From: a virus
Strand: one strand, 5' to 3'
Length of the DNA: 64,000 nt
Virus record (IMG/VR): IMGVR_UViG_3300017951_000010
Span: 27,412 to 91,411 of that record
Part shown: in pieces, positions 43,770-52,155 of the stretch
How positions within the stretch are numbered: the first letter of the stretch is position 1
Layout: every line of letters starts with the position of its first letter
Translations under genes and position numbers: made by a program
Notes under the pieces: model-generated
What the model was told of the DNA's origin: nothing
The model's input: only the letters and a program-made list of their open reading frames with translations
Database searches by the model: none

Positions 43770-44824
43770 GAGACAAACACATCTATAATCAACTAGAGGC
43801 ATGGGAAGAAATTGCGGCCTCGGGCAAAGCATACAGGTTTTACTTCTACGATCATGTGTACAACCGTTACGACTGGTCCGTAGAACCAAAACAGTCGTGG
43901 GATGAGTTAGTGTTACACAGATGCCTGCAACTGCGGCAGAAATACAGAAAACTATCTTTGTGGTACAGCGGTGGACGAGATTCTCACCACGTGTTGAGAT
44001 CGTTTGCCAAAAATAATATACCAATAGACGAGTTACTACTTTTACATTGGAAGATGAATCCAGTACGTAATCACGAATATTATAACTGGCAGTTGCCTCT
44101 GGCAAAAAAATACAAAGAGGTCAACCCTAATGTTAAGATAACGACAGTGGATGTTGACTCAAAAGTTTACAACAAATACTATGATTCGAAAGGACCAGAT
44201 TCTAGATATTTCTCTTCCGACGATGGGCTCTATCAACCAAGTGATTTCGAGTGGCACACAGTAAATCTCTGCAATATTTCTGACAGCAGTACCGGGGTAA
44301 TTGTGGCCCTTGAAAAGCCATACCTTTATCTAGATAACGGAAAACTGTATCACAGATTTGTTGACAAACCGTTTGAGCTGTACAGAGGCTCCATTAGTGA
44401 ATTTGAAATGTTCCACTATGCCCCTGACCTGCCAGAGTTATATATCAAGCAGTGCCACATATTGGCCAACTACATAAAACAGAAATACCCAAATAAGGAC
44501 AAGCAATTCTTTGATGAGTTCATAGAGAACCCCCATGGTTCTTATTACAGTGAATACTGTACGGCGTGTGGACGAGGTCCGGCCATCGATGAGGACGAAC
44601 CGTGCAACAACGGAAAAAACAAGTACAATGGGTCACATAAAATATTTGACAACATCATAGACATTGCCCAAAAAGACAATTTTAAATCCTACAAGATATG
44701 GAAGGATGGTATGGAATATTGGCACAAAAAAGTGCCGGAGGCATTTCAACAGAAGCAGAATTACAGACAGGGTGGAACCACAGGAATAGTAAGCACATCT
44801 AAGTTCATTATGGACTATGCCTAA
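43736..44824 (+). CDS. PP-loop ATP pyrophosphatase-like protein
   Basis: 362 residues. LSLWYSGGRDSHHVLRSF (about 73-90) has the PP-loop SGGxDS, used by enzymes that adenylate a carboxyl, amide or tRNA base (asparagine synthetase, PAPS reductase and QueC types). No glutaminase or PAPS C-terminal motif is seen. Two Cys-rich spots (YCTACGRGPA and DEPCNNGK, about 273-297) might bind metal. It is overlapped by a methyltransferase gene upstream, so the product may be modified in sequence. The substrate cannot be inferred. Confidence 0.7.
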   Translation: MDAMDIPHWVVGDKHIYNQLEAWEEIAASGKAYRFYFYDHVYNRYDWSVEPKQSWDELVLHRCLQLRQKYRKLSLWYSGGRDSHHVLRSFAKNNIPIDELLLLHWKMNPVRNHEYYNWQLPLAKKYKEVNPNVKITTVDVDSKVYNKYYDSKGPDSRYFSSDDGLYQPSDFEWHTVNLCNISDSSTGVIVALEKPYLYLDNGKLYHRFVDKPFELYRGSISEFEMFHYAPDLPELYIKQCHILANYIKQKYPNKDKQFFDEFIENPHGSYYSEYCTACGRGPAIDEDEPCNNGKNKYNGSHKIFDNIIDIAQKDNFKSYKIWKDGMEYWHKKVPEAFQQKQNYRQGGTTGIVSTSKFIMDYA

Positions 44825-44828
44825 ATAC
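44822..44828 (+). promoter_or_regulatory. Late-promoter-like TAAATAC
   Basis: CTAAATACAAAC overlaps the PP-loop gene's stop and lies 16 bases before the ATG at 44845. Confidence 0.35.
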
Positions 44829-44844
44829 AAACAAAAGAAAAATC

Positions 44845-45540
44845 ATGCCAAAATATATAAAGACAGTCAAGACAAAAGAACAACTGGCAGTACTGCTTCA
44901 AGGCATTGCCGGCAAGGGTAGAGAACTTATACAGCAATGGATCGATATCGATCCTATCTTTGTTGGAGAGTTGACATCAGCAAATTACGAAATGAGTATC
45001 AAAAAGCATCTCATAGAATCTGTGAAACAGATTTCGATAGAAGGCCACTGGTGTGAGTTTGGAGTCAGAGAAGGAAGAAGTCTCCAATGGTTGATAAATG
45101 AGCATCCTAATACTGTAATACATGCTTTTGACTCATGGAAAGGATTACCAGAGGATTGGAACCACGGAACAGGCACAGTGGCCGACATGTCTTGTGAACC
45201 TCCTGTTGTGCCAGAACACATACAACTACACAAAGGATGGTTCAAAGACACATTACCTATCTGGAAACAAAAAAATGACGGACCAATCGCATTCCTCCAC
45301 ATGGACGCCGATATATACTCATCTACCAAAGAAGTCTTGGTATCATTGGATGAACAAATTGTTCCTGGAACTGTTATAACTTTTGATGAATTTTGCAATT
45401 TTAGACTTTCCGGAAAGATGAGCAAATGGCAGGACCAAGAATTCAGAGCGTTAACAGAATGGCTAGATGAAAAGCAAAGGGAGGTTGAACCTTTAAATCG
45501 AAACTGGGCGTATCAGGCGAGTTGTGTAGTCGTTAGTTGA
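44845..45540 (+). CDS. TylF/MycF-type O-methyltransferase
   Basis: 231 residues. HWCEFGVREGRSLQWL (about 68-83) is the TylF-type SAM loop. VIHAFDSWKGLPEDW (about 91-105) supplies the ribose-binding Asp. AFLHMDADIYSSTKEVL (about 151-167) is the Mg-binding block. TFDEF near 181-185 gives another metal ligand. The family O-methylates sugars of macrolides and glycans. It converges on the FkbM gene with a 48-base overlap. Confidence 0.85.
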   Translation: MPKYIKTVKTKEQLAVLLQGIAGKGRELIQQWIDIDPIFVGELTSANYEMSIKKHLIESVKQISIEGHWCEFGVREGRSLQWLINEHPNTVIHAFDSWKGLPEDWNHGTGTVADMSCEPPVVPEHIQLHKGWFKDTLPIWKQKNDGPIAFLHMDADIYSSTKEVLVSLDEQIVPGTVITFDEFCNFRLSGKMSKWQDQEFRALTEWLDEKQREVEPLNRNWAYQASCVVVS

Positions 45541-46263
45541 TCTGCTTTCATGTACAAAAATAAAATCCGCATCATGGGGATAGCCTTCATATGATGTGTC
45601 ACGCACAGCATCTTGCACTGTTTCGCATTTCATTATTTTCTTGTTCTTGATAAAATACCAATATGTTTGGTAGCCTAGGTCTGTAAGATATTGGAAAATG
45701 TTTTCTAAAGGATATTTTGTGTTTTGATCCCATATCTCAACCATAAGTGTCGGCCAAGATGTTTTCAAAAGTGCTTCTGCACCTTTCAACACATCGAGTT
45801 CAGTACCTTCGGTATCTATCTTGATAAGTCCAATATTGGAATGTTTTTGGTCGTCTAACTTGACCACATCCACCGTGATCGGTTTACCCCATCCTGGATT
45901 AAGAAATCCATTTTGTGAAAGCCTCTTGTCGTCTATGTAGAAAGTTTCTTTGCCTTGGAAGTTGCTTACTGCAAGATTATAAACCGAGACATTACTGAAT
46001 TTTTCTTTTAATTTGATTGTCTGTTCATAACTGTGACTGGGTTCATATGAATGCACGTGTTTAAATTTTTTCGCGAAGAACGTTGACATCAAACCCGCCG
46101 CGGCTCCGACATCAATTGCTTCTTCATTCTTATCAATGAGTCCCATGTTTTCTATTGCAGTGAGAGTTCCGTTAGTGACTTTGCCGTATGACTTTTCTGT
46201 GAACACACGCCTATCTAAAACAGATTTTGGTAAATCTAAATCTTTGTAAAACATAACCCCCAT
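45493..46263 (-). CDS. FkbM-family SAM methyltransferase
   Basis: 256 residues. AIDVGAAAGLMSTFFA (about 49-64) is the SAM loop and VHSYEPSHSYEQT follows. IGLIKIDTEGTELDVLKGAEALL (about 143-165) is an almost textbook FkbM core. The C-terminus has a YPHDADFIFVHE strand. It probably O-methylates a sugar. It overlaps another methyltransferase gene upstream by 28 bases. Confidence 0.88.
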   Translation of the reverse strand: MGVMFYKDLDLPKSVLDRRVFTEKSYGKVTNGTLTAIENMGLIDKNEEAIDVGAAAGLMSTFFAKKFKHVHSYEPSHSYEQTIKLKEKFSNVSVYNLAVSNFQGKETFYIDDKRLSQNGFLNPGWGKPITVDVVKLDDQKHSNIGLIKIDTEGTELDVLKGAEALLKTSWPTLMVEIWDQNTKYPLENIFQYLTDLGYQTYWYFIKNKKIMKCETVQDAVRDTSYEGYPHDADFIFVHESRSTNDYTTRLIRPVSI

Positions 46264-46847
46264 TCTCGCAAATACATTTTCGGAACCTGCTTATTGTTTA
46301 ATAATGGATCGCGCCAATAAACCGACTTAATCATATTTAAATTTGATTTTTCCTTCACTATTCTAGTTAGCGGTTGATTTAGCTCGTACCCTATTTCTTC
46401 AAACTTGTCTATCCAGTACGGTGCTTCCTGGCAGTTGACATGATGGTGGCCGGGCCAACCAATTGGGCACCATGTAAAAATAACATATTTGGCTCTCTTG
46501 AATATGTCCATGTAGTTGTGCACCTTGCTTCCGTCTATGTGCTCGCTTACACTGACGCTCCAAATTAAGTCAATCTGATCAGGTATCTCTTTTATTTTAA
46601 CCACACCGTCGTTCTCAAAATCATGTTTGAAAAGGTTATCACATATCGGATTGACCAAGGCGTCACTATCTCCTTCGATGCCATAAGCAGTGTAGCCGTG
46701 TTGCTCTTTAGCGAATGCCACATTTAATCCCACACCACAACCAACATCCAACATTGTCTTGCAGTCTAGTTGGGTCCTGAAATAATCGAGGAGGTATGGA
46801 CTCACGTGTCCTCTGCTCCAATGTCCGCCTGTGTTGTTGTTTGCCAT
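46236..46847 (-). CDS. Class I SAM methyltransferase
   Basis: 203 residues. TMLDVGCGVGLNVAFA (about 31-46) and YGIEGDSDALVN give the SAM site. DLIWSVSVSEHIDGSKVHNYMD is the post-motif block often seen in glycan and small-molecule methyltransferases. CPIGWPGHHHVNCQE has a metal-like His cluster. It is TAATG-coupled to the oxygenase gene upstream and overlaps the FkbM gene downstream, forming a three-gene minus-strand operon. Confidence 0.8.
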   Translation of the reverse strand: MANNNTGGHWSRGHVSPYLLDYFRTQLDCKTMLDVGCGVGLNVAFAKEQHGYTAYGIEGDSDALVNPICDNLFKHDFENDGVVKIKEIPDQIDLIWSVSVSEHIDGSKVHNYMDIFKRAKYVIFTWCPIGWPGHHHVNCQEAPYWIDKFEEIGYELNQPLTRIVKEKSNLNMIKSVYWRDPLLNNKQVPKMYLREWGLCFTKI

Positions 46848-47932
46848 TATTTGAATTGAAGTTGCAGGTTGATTCTCATGCCTTCGTCCACACGCCCACC
46901 AGTGTGCATAGTGTATCCAGGATCGAACAGTGCAAAGTTTCCTGTGTTGTTTGTTGTCAATTTGACAATATTATCTGTGATCAATTTCTGCTCGGACGTT
47001 CCATCTAGCAGGTTCCTTCCAAACTGGTAGTTGATCCTCAATCTCTTTGGAAGTCTGAAGATAGCACTCCTGTGCAGTTTGTCCTCCATGTAATTTCCAA
47101 TTGCGTTTGCCCTGCCCCATACGGATTCAAAGGCATCGTGCTTCCACCTATTACTGGTCTTGACAAACCATATAGGTCCTTGTTTTTCTGTAACTTCTCC
47201 CAAATAGAAAGCACCTTTCAGCAAATCAAATTTTGGGTCTAAGTGTAGGTTGGTTGTCACTGGATGTTTCTGCGACACTGAATTGATATCTCTGTACTGT
47301 TGGAAGATATGACTGTCCGTCGGATAGGAAACGTGTAAGGTGACTTTCTTAACACTCATGCTCTTGCCCATGTATGAAGATGCCGCATCTAGTATTCCTT
47401 GCTTCTCGAATTCTTCATTTAACATGTCCTGCACCTTGCTACCATTTTCGGGTTTTGGGTTTGCTCTGTCGTATGTCCCTATTTGAGTTATTTGATCTTG
47501 TTTGTTTAATAAAAAGTCAATGTCCGATTGGAGGAGACTCTTGACCTTGTGTCCTATGTCGCTATATCCAAATGTGACACCCTGCTCTGCCAGGGTGTGA
47601 AAGTGTTTGTTGTCAGAATGCTTGTCAAAGAAGTTATGTCTATTTGTGGTTATTTGATAAGTGTACTGCCTGCCTACTTTTTTTCGCCAATGGTTTATAA
47701 TTTCCTGTTCTCCCTCCTGCAGAGGCATCTGTGTCTTTGAAAGCTCTACAAGTTCATCCACGATCATTAGGAATTGGTTCATTCCTTTTTTCTTCATGAA
47801 CATATCCTCACACCGATTGACAAGTGCATCTGATTCGAGATTGTCATCGAAACGTTGTTCTTGTCTTACTTCGGGGAGGTCTGATACATCGGGGAAAACA
47901 AATCCGTGATCGGCTATTTCTTGATAATTCAT
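46847..47932 (-). CDS. 2OG-Fe(II) oxygenase, PhyH-like
   Basis: 361 residues from the ATG at 47932. The N-terminal half is helical. The jelly roll has TTNLHLDPKFDLLKGAFYL with the H-x-D pair (about 224-226), and a far FDPGYTMHTGGRVDEGMRI block with the distal His and the 2OG-binding Arg (about 340-355). This order matches phytanoyl-CoA-type dioxygenases. Hydroxylation of a sugar, lipid or peptide is likely. A late-promoter-like motif lies 7 bases upstream of the start. Confidence 0.7.
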   Translation of the reverse strand: MNYQEIADHGFVFPDVSDLPEVRQEQRFDDNLESDALVNRCEDMFMKKKGMNQFLMIVDELVELSKTQMPLQEGEQEIINHWRKKVGRQYTYQITTNRHNFFDKHSDNKHFHTLAEQGVTFGYSDIGHKVKSLLQSDIDFLLNKQDQITQIGTYDRANPKPENGSKVQDMLNEEFEKQGILDAASSYMGKSMSVKKVTLHVSYPTDSHIFQQYRDINSVSQKHPVTTNLHLDPKFDLLKGAFYLGEVTEKQGPIWFVKTSNRWKHDAFESVWGRANAIGNYMEDKLHRSAIFRLPKRLRINYQFGRNLLDGTSEQKLITDNIVKLTTNNTGNFALFDPGYTMHTGGRVDEGMRINLQLQFK

Positions 47933-47939
47933 TATATGG

Positions 47940-47946
47940 GTATTTA
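47940..47946 (-). promoter_or_regulatory. Late-promoter-like TAAATAC (minus strand)
   Basis: GTTAAATACCC on the minus strand is 7 bases before the ATG at 47932. It is part of a 29-base divergent intergenic region with a second copy on the plus strand. Confidence 0.5.
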
Positions 47947-47950
47947 ACAA

Positions 47951-47957
47951 TAAATAT
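47951..47957 (+). promoter_or_regulatory. Late-promoter-like TAAATAT (plus strand)
   Basis: AATAAATATTCC lies 4 bases before the ATG at 47962, back to back with the minus-strand copy. Confidence 0.5.
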
Positions 47958-47961
47958 TCCT

Positions 47962-48783
47962 ATGCACAATTATCATTTCTCTAATGGATGCAGTTTCTCA
48001 ACCAAAAAGAAACACAATAGTTGTCACCAATGGTTGGCTAATCACTATGGACTAGGGCAAGACAAAACTATCAACTGTGCCAAAGGCGGACGTGGCAATG
48101 ATAGGATCGTACAGACCACAATGTCATTCTTTTACAATAATCCAGAAAGAATGAAGGACACCACAGTAAGCATAGGCTGGTCAACACCCTACAGATGGGA
48201 TTTTATTTTGAGAGACAAACAAGAGAGTTCAAGAGTCATACGTGGTGCAAATACAGAGTTTGACTGGCAGTGGCAGACTTTTCACCTTGCAAAGGCTGAT
48301 CCACCTGAACCTGGTAGGTTCTTCCTTGATTATGGAATCAATGAAAGAGGAATGGATCTAGATCTTACCCATGCTGTAAAACTTTACACTCAAATTCTAA
48401 CATTACAATATTTCTTCAAGCAACACAACATAAGGTATGTCATGTACCATGCTTTAACGAACTATTGTCCTGTGGACACCGTGGACGGTATATCTAGATC
48501 TCAACTGAAAAATTTACGTGACGCCATAGATAAAAAACATTTCATGAATTTTGACAGCAGTGAGTCAGTAAAGGAAAAAGTTAAGATGCAACTTGCAAAC
48601 AGGTCATCACCAGAACACAGGTATCATCACAAAGAGGATTACTGCCAGTCACACTTCGAGTTTGTGGCGAAGCATGGTCTGGGCAAGGCACCGAACGACG
48701 CACACCCAAATCCCGAAGGACACAGGCGATGGGGACAACTACTTTACGATTTCACAAAAAATAATGGCCTTTTTTCTAACTAA
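47962..48783 (+). CDS. SGNH/GDSL-like hydrolase
   Basis: 273 residues from the ATG at 47962. FSNGCSF (5-11) is block I. GGRGNDR (about 37-43) is block II with Gly and Asn. YVMYHAL and DAHPNPEGHRRWG (about 249-261) give the Asp and His. It is clearly paralogous to the gene at 13003-13674, with the same NGCSF, GGRGNDR and HPxxEGH blocks. A deacylase or acyltransferase role on glycan is inferred. Confidence 0.78.
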   Translation: MHNYHFSNGCSFSTKKKHNSCHQWLANHYGLGQDKTINCAKGGRGNDRIVQTTMSFFYNNPERMKDTTVSIGWSTPYRWDFILRDKQESSRVIRGANTEFDWQWQTFHLAKADPPEPGRFFLDYGINERGMDLDLTHAVKLYTQILTLQYFFKQHNIRYVMYHALTNYCPVDTVDGISRSQLKNLRDAIDKKHFMNFDSSESVKEKVKMQLANRSSPEHRYHHKEDYCQSHFEFVAKHGLGKAPNDAHPNPEGHRRWGQLLYDFTKNNGLFSN

Positions 48784-49384
48784 ATCTTGTTTCATTCACA
48801 CTCCTAAGTGTGCCGGCAGGTGGGTCAAACAACACCTCAGCGAAGCCTGTACCATCACTGGTAGGGAATACAATCAAGGATTCTTGGGAGAGAAAAACAC
48901 AGAACATTACGCCCCAACTTGGATCGAGCTCGGGGATAAAAAACCTTTTGCATTTGTGAGACACCCAATCGTGTGGTTGGCAAGCCTACACAATCACAGA
49001 ATGCGTAAGAGAGGAAACTGGTTTCCAGACAGGTTCCCATTAGAAAAGGCAGGACATTCTGATTGGCATCAATTTGTAAAAAACGTTTGCCTTCATGAAA
49101 ACTGGATACAGGAGTACTATGACATGCACGTGGGACAGTACGGAGATCAAATCATGATAGGAAAAATGGAAAACCTTGAAAGCGAACTGATAAGAATACT
49201 TACTGCGTTGAATGAACCTTTTGATATCACAAAATTAGAAGGCAAAGGAAAAATATTGCACAAAAGATCGAACATAGAGAACACGATGAAAAGAGTAAAA
49301 GCCTTGTCTCTGAAAGAAAAAGAGGCTCTGTATGAAAGCCAGAAAGTGGCCTTCTTAAAGTACGGCTATTCCTTGTCTGTGTAA
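48764..49384 (+). CDS. Sulfotransferase-like protein
   Basis: 206 residues from the ATG at 48764, overlapping the SGNH gene. FIHTPKCAGRWVKQHL (10-25) is the PAPS 5'-phosphosulfate loop. FAFVRHPIVWLASL (about 63-76) is the 3'-phosphate loop with R-x-P. Both are in the standard order and distance for carbohydrate-type sulfotransferases. It would transfer sulfate from PAPS to a glycan or other hydroxyl. It converges on a methyltransferase gene with a 30-base overlap. Confidence 0.75.
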   Translation: MAFFLTKSCFIHTPKCAGRWVKQHLSEACTITGREYNQGFLGEKNTEHYAPTWIELGDKKPFAFVRHPIVWLASLHNHRMRKRGNWFPDRFPLEKAGHSDWHQFVKNVCLHENWIQEYYDMHVGQYGDQIMIGKMENLESELIRILTALNEPFDITKLEGKGKILHKRSNIENTMKRVKALSLKEKEALYESQKVAFLKYGYSLSV

Positions 49385-49942
49385 TTCGACAAATCCAGAA
49401 CGTTTGTCGTTGTGCATGTAGACGACATCCTTAACAAACTGTTTCACACTAGACACATTCCTTAACGAACAAAAGACCCTAGTATCATTGTGCGAGTGTT
49501 CTAGAATAAATTCTTTATAGGTTCGTACAGGGTAATGGAACCCCATACTGCTTTCACTCATTATCACATCAAACTTAGGAGCGTTATCCCAGGTGGTGTC
49601 AGTTGGTTCTAAAAGTTTGTATTCTCGAACATTACGTGACTCAAGGCTAGACCTTATACTTTCAAAACTGTTGTAGGCTTCAAAATCATCAACTGGACCA
49701 AAGTCGTTGTGTCTCTTGTCGTTGTCTTGATCGTTTCTTTGCTTGTCTAATAACCAAATTTCCGTACCGTGCTCTGTATTAAACCAGCCTGATTCGTGTG
49801 CAAATCCACAGCCAATGTCTAACAACGTCTGCGGCATGATGCCGAGATAGTCTTTAAAGGCAGTGTACCCGACATATTTTTTATCAATGTACTCTTTGGA
49901 GTTCCAAAGTTTTTCTTGCCTACCTAATACTTTTTCTGACAT
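49355..49942 (-). CDS. Class I SAM methyltransferase
   Basis: 195 residues from the ATG at 49942. LLDIGCGFAHESGWF (about 41-55) is the SAM loop. IWLLDKQRN follows. DVIMSESSMGFHYPVRTYKEF (about 127-147) is motif II/III. The short length indicates a minimal Rossmann core. It overlaps the capsule-type transferase gene upstream by 23 bases and is probably translated with it. Confidence 0.72.
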   Translation of the reverse strand: MSEKVLGRQEKLWNSKEYIDKKYVGYTAFKDYLGIMPQTLLDIGCGFAHESGWFNTEHGTEIWLLDKQRNDQDNDKRHNDFGPVDDFEAYNSFESIRSSLESRNVREYKLLEPTDTTWDNAPKFDVIMSESSMGFHYPVRTYKEFILEHSHNDTRVFCSLRNVSSVKQFVKDVVYMHNDKRSGFVELHRQGIAVL

Positions 49943-50825
49943 GTTCCCAGCACTCCCCAGATTCAAATTCTGCAACGCTCCATTGGCAGTGGGCAATATT
50001 GTTTGTCCATTGCTTCTTATCACCCCTGTATGGATTGTTGATTTCATCAAGGCTATTACTACTTACATCATAGACCATACTTCCTGTGTCTAGCGCAACA
50101 CTTGGAACTCCGTTGATTACGGCATCTATACCTGTACCGGAGGTGTAAGTTACTGTGCACCATGCGTCCTTGAATAGTTCTTGCACAGGTACAAAATTCT
50201 TTTGGGTAAGATCACAGTCCTGCCATATGACATTAGGCAGGCTCAATATTTCTTGTTTCAGTTTGTTGTGTAGTGTTGTCTTCCTGTACAGCGGATGTGG
50301 TCTCACAATTATAGTTCTATCTGTTTTAGCCCTCAATTCTTTTGCTACATTGTTGGTCCATTGGAAAATATCTAAACCCCGTAGGCTGGCATCTCCTACC
50401 TTTTGCATACACAACAAAACGTAGTCTCCGTCTGCCTTCCACACACACTCCGGATCATATCCGTTTCTCTCAAACACTTTTTTTGACCTATCAGCCGTTA
50501 TGTGTTCAAATCCCCACTTCGCGTCATCCCAAAGGAATCCATTAACTCCTACCCTGAACTCCGAATGGAACGCTGTTGATATGGGCCTGCCAATCAGTTG
50601 TGTTTCCAACTGAACATATGGCATTCCACTTTCTATCACACGACCTTTGCCTTGATGTGCTTTCCTACCTCTGCTTTTCTTATAACTGCCATATATCACG
50701 GCACAGTCATACTTGTGAGCGTTGTCACTGGTGGTAATCTCGCCACCACACCCTTTGGCAAAGGATACCAACACGTTCCTGAATTGGTCATAGTTGGCAG
50801 AATCTTCTATTACAGCAATTCGCAT
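49920..50825 (-). CDS. Capsule-type glycosyltransferase-like protein, paralogue family member 5
   Basis: 301 residues from the ATG at 50825, which follows a TAAATAC motif by 4 bases. It has TIIVRPHPLYRKTTL (about 168-182), AWCTVTYTSGTGIDAVINGVPSVAL (about 222-246) and the terminal QWTNNIAHCQWSVAEFESGECW. These are the three family blocks shared with the genes at 12216, 15524, 16329 and 21145. The RPHP motif is complete. It is far from the other four, showing dispersal of the family through the genome. Confidence 0.6.
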   Translation of the reverse strand: MRIAVIEDSANYDQFRNVLVSFAKGCGGEITTSDNAHKYDCAVIYGSYKKSRGRKAHQGKGRVIESGMPYVQLETQLIGRPISTAFHSEFRVGVNGFLWDDAKWGFEHITADRSKKVFERNGYDPECVWKADGDYVLLCMQKVGDASLRGLDIFQWTNNVAKELRAKTDRTIIVRPHPLYRKTTLHNKLKQEILSLPNVIWQDCDLTQKNFVPVQELFKDAWCTVTYTSGTGIDAVINGVPSVALDTGSMVYDVSSNSLDEINNPYRGDKKQWTNNIAHCQWSVAEFESGECWEHVRKSIR

Positions 50826-50829
50826 GCGG

Positions 50830-50836
50830 GTATTTA
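50830..50836 (-). promoter_or_regulatory. Late-promoter-like TAAATAC (minus strand)
   Basis: GTAAATACCCGC on the minus strand, 4 bases before the ATG at 50825. Confidence 0.5.
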
Positions 50837-50891
50837 CGTAGCGGAGCGAAAGCGTAAATTTTACCAAACGTTTTTTCAAAAAATACGCGGA

Positions 50892-50907
50892 AGCGTAAAA
50901 GCGTAAA
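50892..50907 (+). repeat. Tandem AGCGTAAA repeat in a divergent intergenic region
   Basis: AGCGTAAA occurs twice in direct tandem (50892-50899, 50900-50907) and once more at 50851-50858. The 131-base gap (50826-50956) between divergent genes also holds a TTTTTT-C-AAAAAA inverted repeat. It may be an operator or promoter region. Confidence 0.4.
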
Positions 50908-50956
50908 GCCGGTCTGACCCGAACGATAATTAACACTTAACAATGGGAGACACAGC

Positions 50957-51127
50957 ATGGGCATACACTACGACTACAAGAGCACCCGAGGTTCCAAGAA
51001 GATGCAGAAGCAACAGGAACGTGAACAGCGCAGGCGATCCAGACGCTCCCGGGGGGAGATCCCCAAACAGAAACAGGACGAGAACAGGCCACTGACACTG
51101 GACATGATCACGGACCCCAACAAATGA
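50957..51127 (+). CDS. Small very basic protein
   Basis: 56 residues, ATG at 50957 behind GGGAGA, stop overlapping the ATG of the radical SAM gene (ATGA). It contains HYDYKSTRGSKKMQKQQ followed by an Arg-rich run (REQRRRSRRSRGE) and an acidic end. No fold or family is recognised. It is the first gene of the GC-rich segment. Possible roles are nucleic-acid binding or a substrate or leader for the radical SAM enzyme next door; the latter is speculation. Confidence 0.5.
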   Translation: MGIHYDYKSTRGSKKMQKQQEREQRRRSRRSRGEIPKQKQDENRPLTLDMITDPNK

Positions 51128-52155
51128 TCAATGAGAGATTATTCAATCACTACCGCATAGACACCCGCAAGGACCTACGGATAGGCAACAGTTGCCCCAG
51201 GCCCTTCGACACGGTGCTGATAGACAAGCAGGGATCCTGCTACGCCTGTGAGTGCCAGTCGTGGTTGCCACAGAGCATAGGCAACCTGCAGGTTAGGCCC
51301 CTGGCGGACATACTGGGCAGTGACATGCACAGGCACCTGCAGGGGTCCATAACGGACGGCACCTACAGGTACTGCAACGAGCACCAGTGCTCCTACATAC
51401 GGTCACAGAACGTGTTGCATGGCCAGCCGGATCGCATACGTCACCTGAGGCTGGCCATAGATGACAGTTGCAACCTGCGTTGTCCGAGTTGTAGGAAGGG
51501 CTTGATATTCCACAAGGAGGGCTCCGCGTACGACCTGGGCATACGCCTGGCCGACAGGATCAACGACTGGTTGCATGACTGTGAGGACCCGATGCAGGTG
51601 CACATAGGTTCCGATGGTGACCCGTTCGCGTCGCACGTGTACAGGCACTTCATGGAGCAGACACCACAACGGGACAACATCCGGTACAGCATACTGACCA
51701 ACGGACTGATGTTTCCGGAGTTCCACTCGCGGGTGCCCAACGTGATCGGCAACCTGCAGGAACTGGGAGTCAGCGTGGACGGCGCAACACAGGAGACCTA
51801 CGAGAAGTTGAGGCTCGGGGGCAAGTGGGAAAAGATACTGGAGGGGTTGGAATGCATGGCGGAGCAGAGACAGAAGCACGGCTTCAGGTTCATACTGCAC
51901 TTCGTGGTGCAGAAGGACAACTACCACGAGATGGAGGCCATGATAGACCTGGCGGAGCGGTTCGGGGCCGACCGAGTCTGGCTCAACAAGATCGAGGACT
52001 GGGGCACGACCGATGACTTCCACACACAGGACATCTGGCGGAGCCCGGAGTACCTGCGCAGGCTGGATGGCGTGCGGCAACGCATATGGCGGAGGGGTGA
52101 CCGGTTCATAGAGTGCCCCACGCTGTTGACCGAGAGCGAGAGGGCCCGACCGTGA
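51124..52155 (+). CDS. Radical SAM enzyme with N-terminal twitch-like domain
   Basis: 343 residues. The first 100 carry a Cys-rich auxiliary-cluster segment (NSCPRPFDTVLIDKQGS, then CYACECQSW and CNEHQCS), placed before the core. The core motif CNLRCPSC (about 115-122) is C-x3-C-x2-C. GSDGDPF (about 161-167) is the GGEP-like motif and SVDGATQETYEKLR (about 219-232) the next strand. This domain order is that of N-terminal twitch radical SAM proteins. DNA composition here is strongly GC-rich, unlike most of the window. Confidence 0.82.
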   Translation: MINERLFNHYRIDTRKDLRIGNSCPRPFDTVLIDKQGSCYACECQSWLPQSIGNLQVRPLADILGSDMHRHLQGSITDGTYRYCNEHQCSYIRSQNVLHGQPDRIRHLRLAIDDSCNLRCPSCRKGLIFHKEGSAYDLGIRLADRINDWLHDCEDPMQVHIGSDGDPFASHVYRHFMEQTPQRDNIRYSILTNGLMFPEFHSRVPNVIGNLQELGVSVDGATQETYEKLRLGGKWEKILEGLECMAEQRQKHGFRFILHFVVQKDNYHEMEAMIDLAERFGADRVWLNKIEDWGTTDDFHTQDIWRSPEYLRRLDGVRQRIWRRGDRFIECPTLLTESERARP

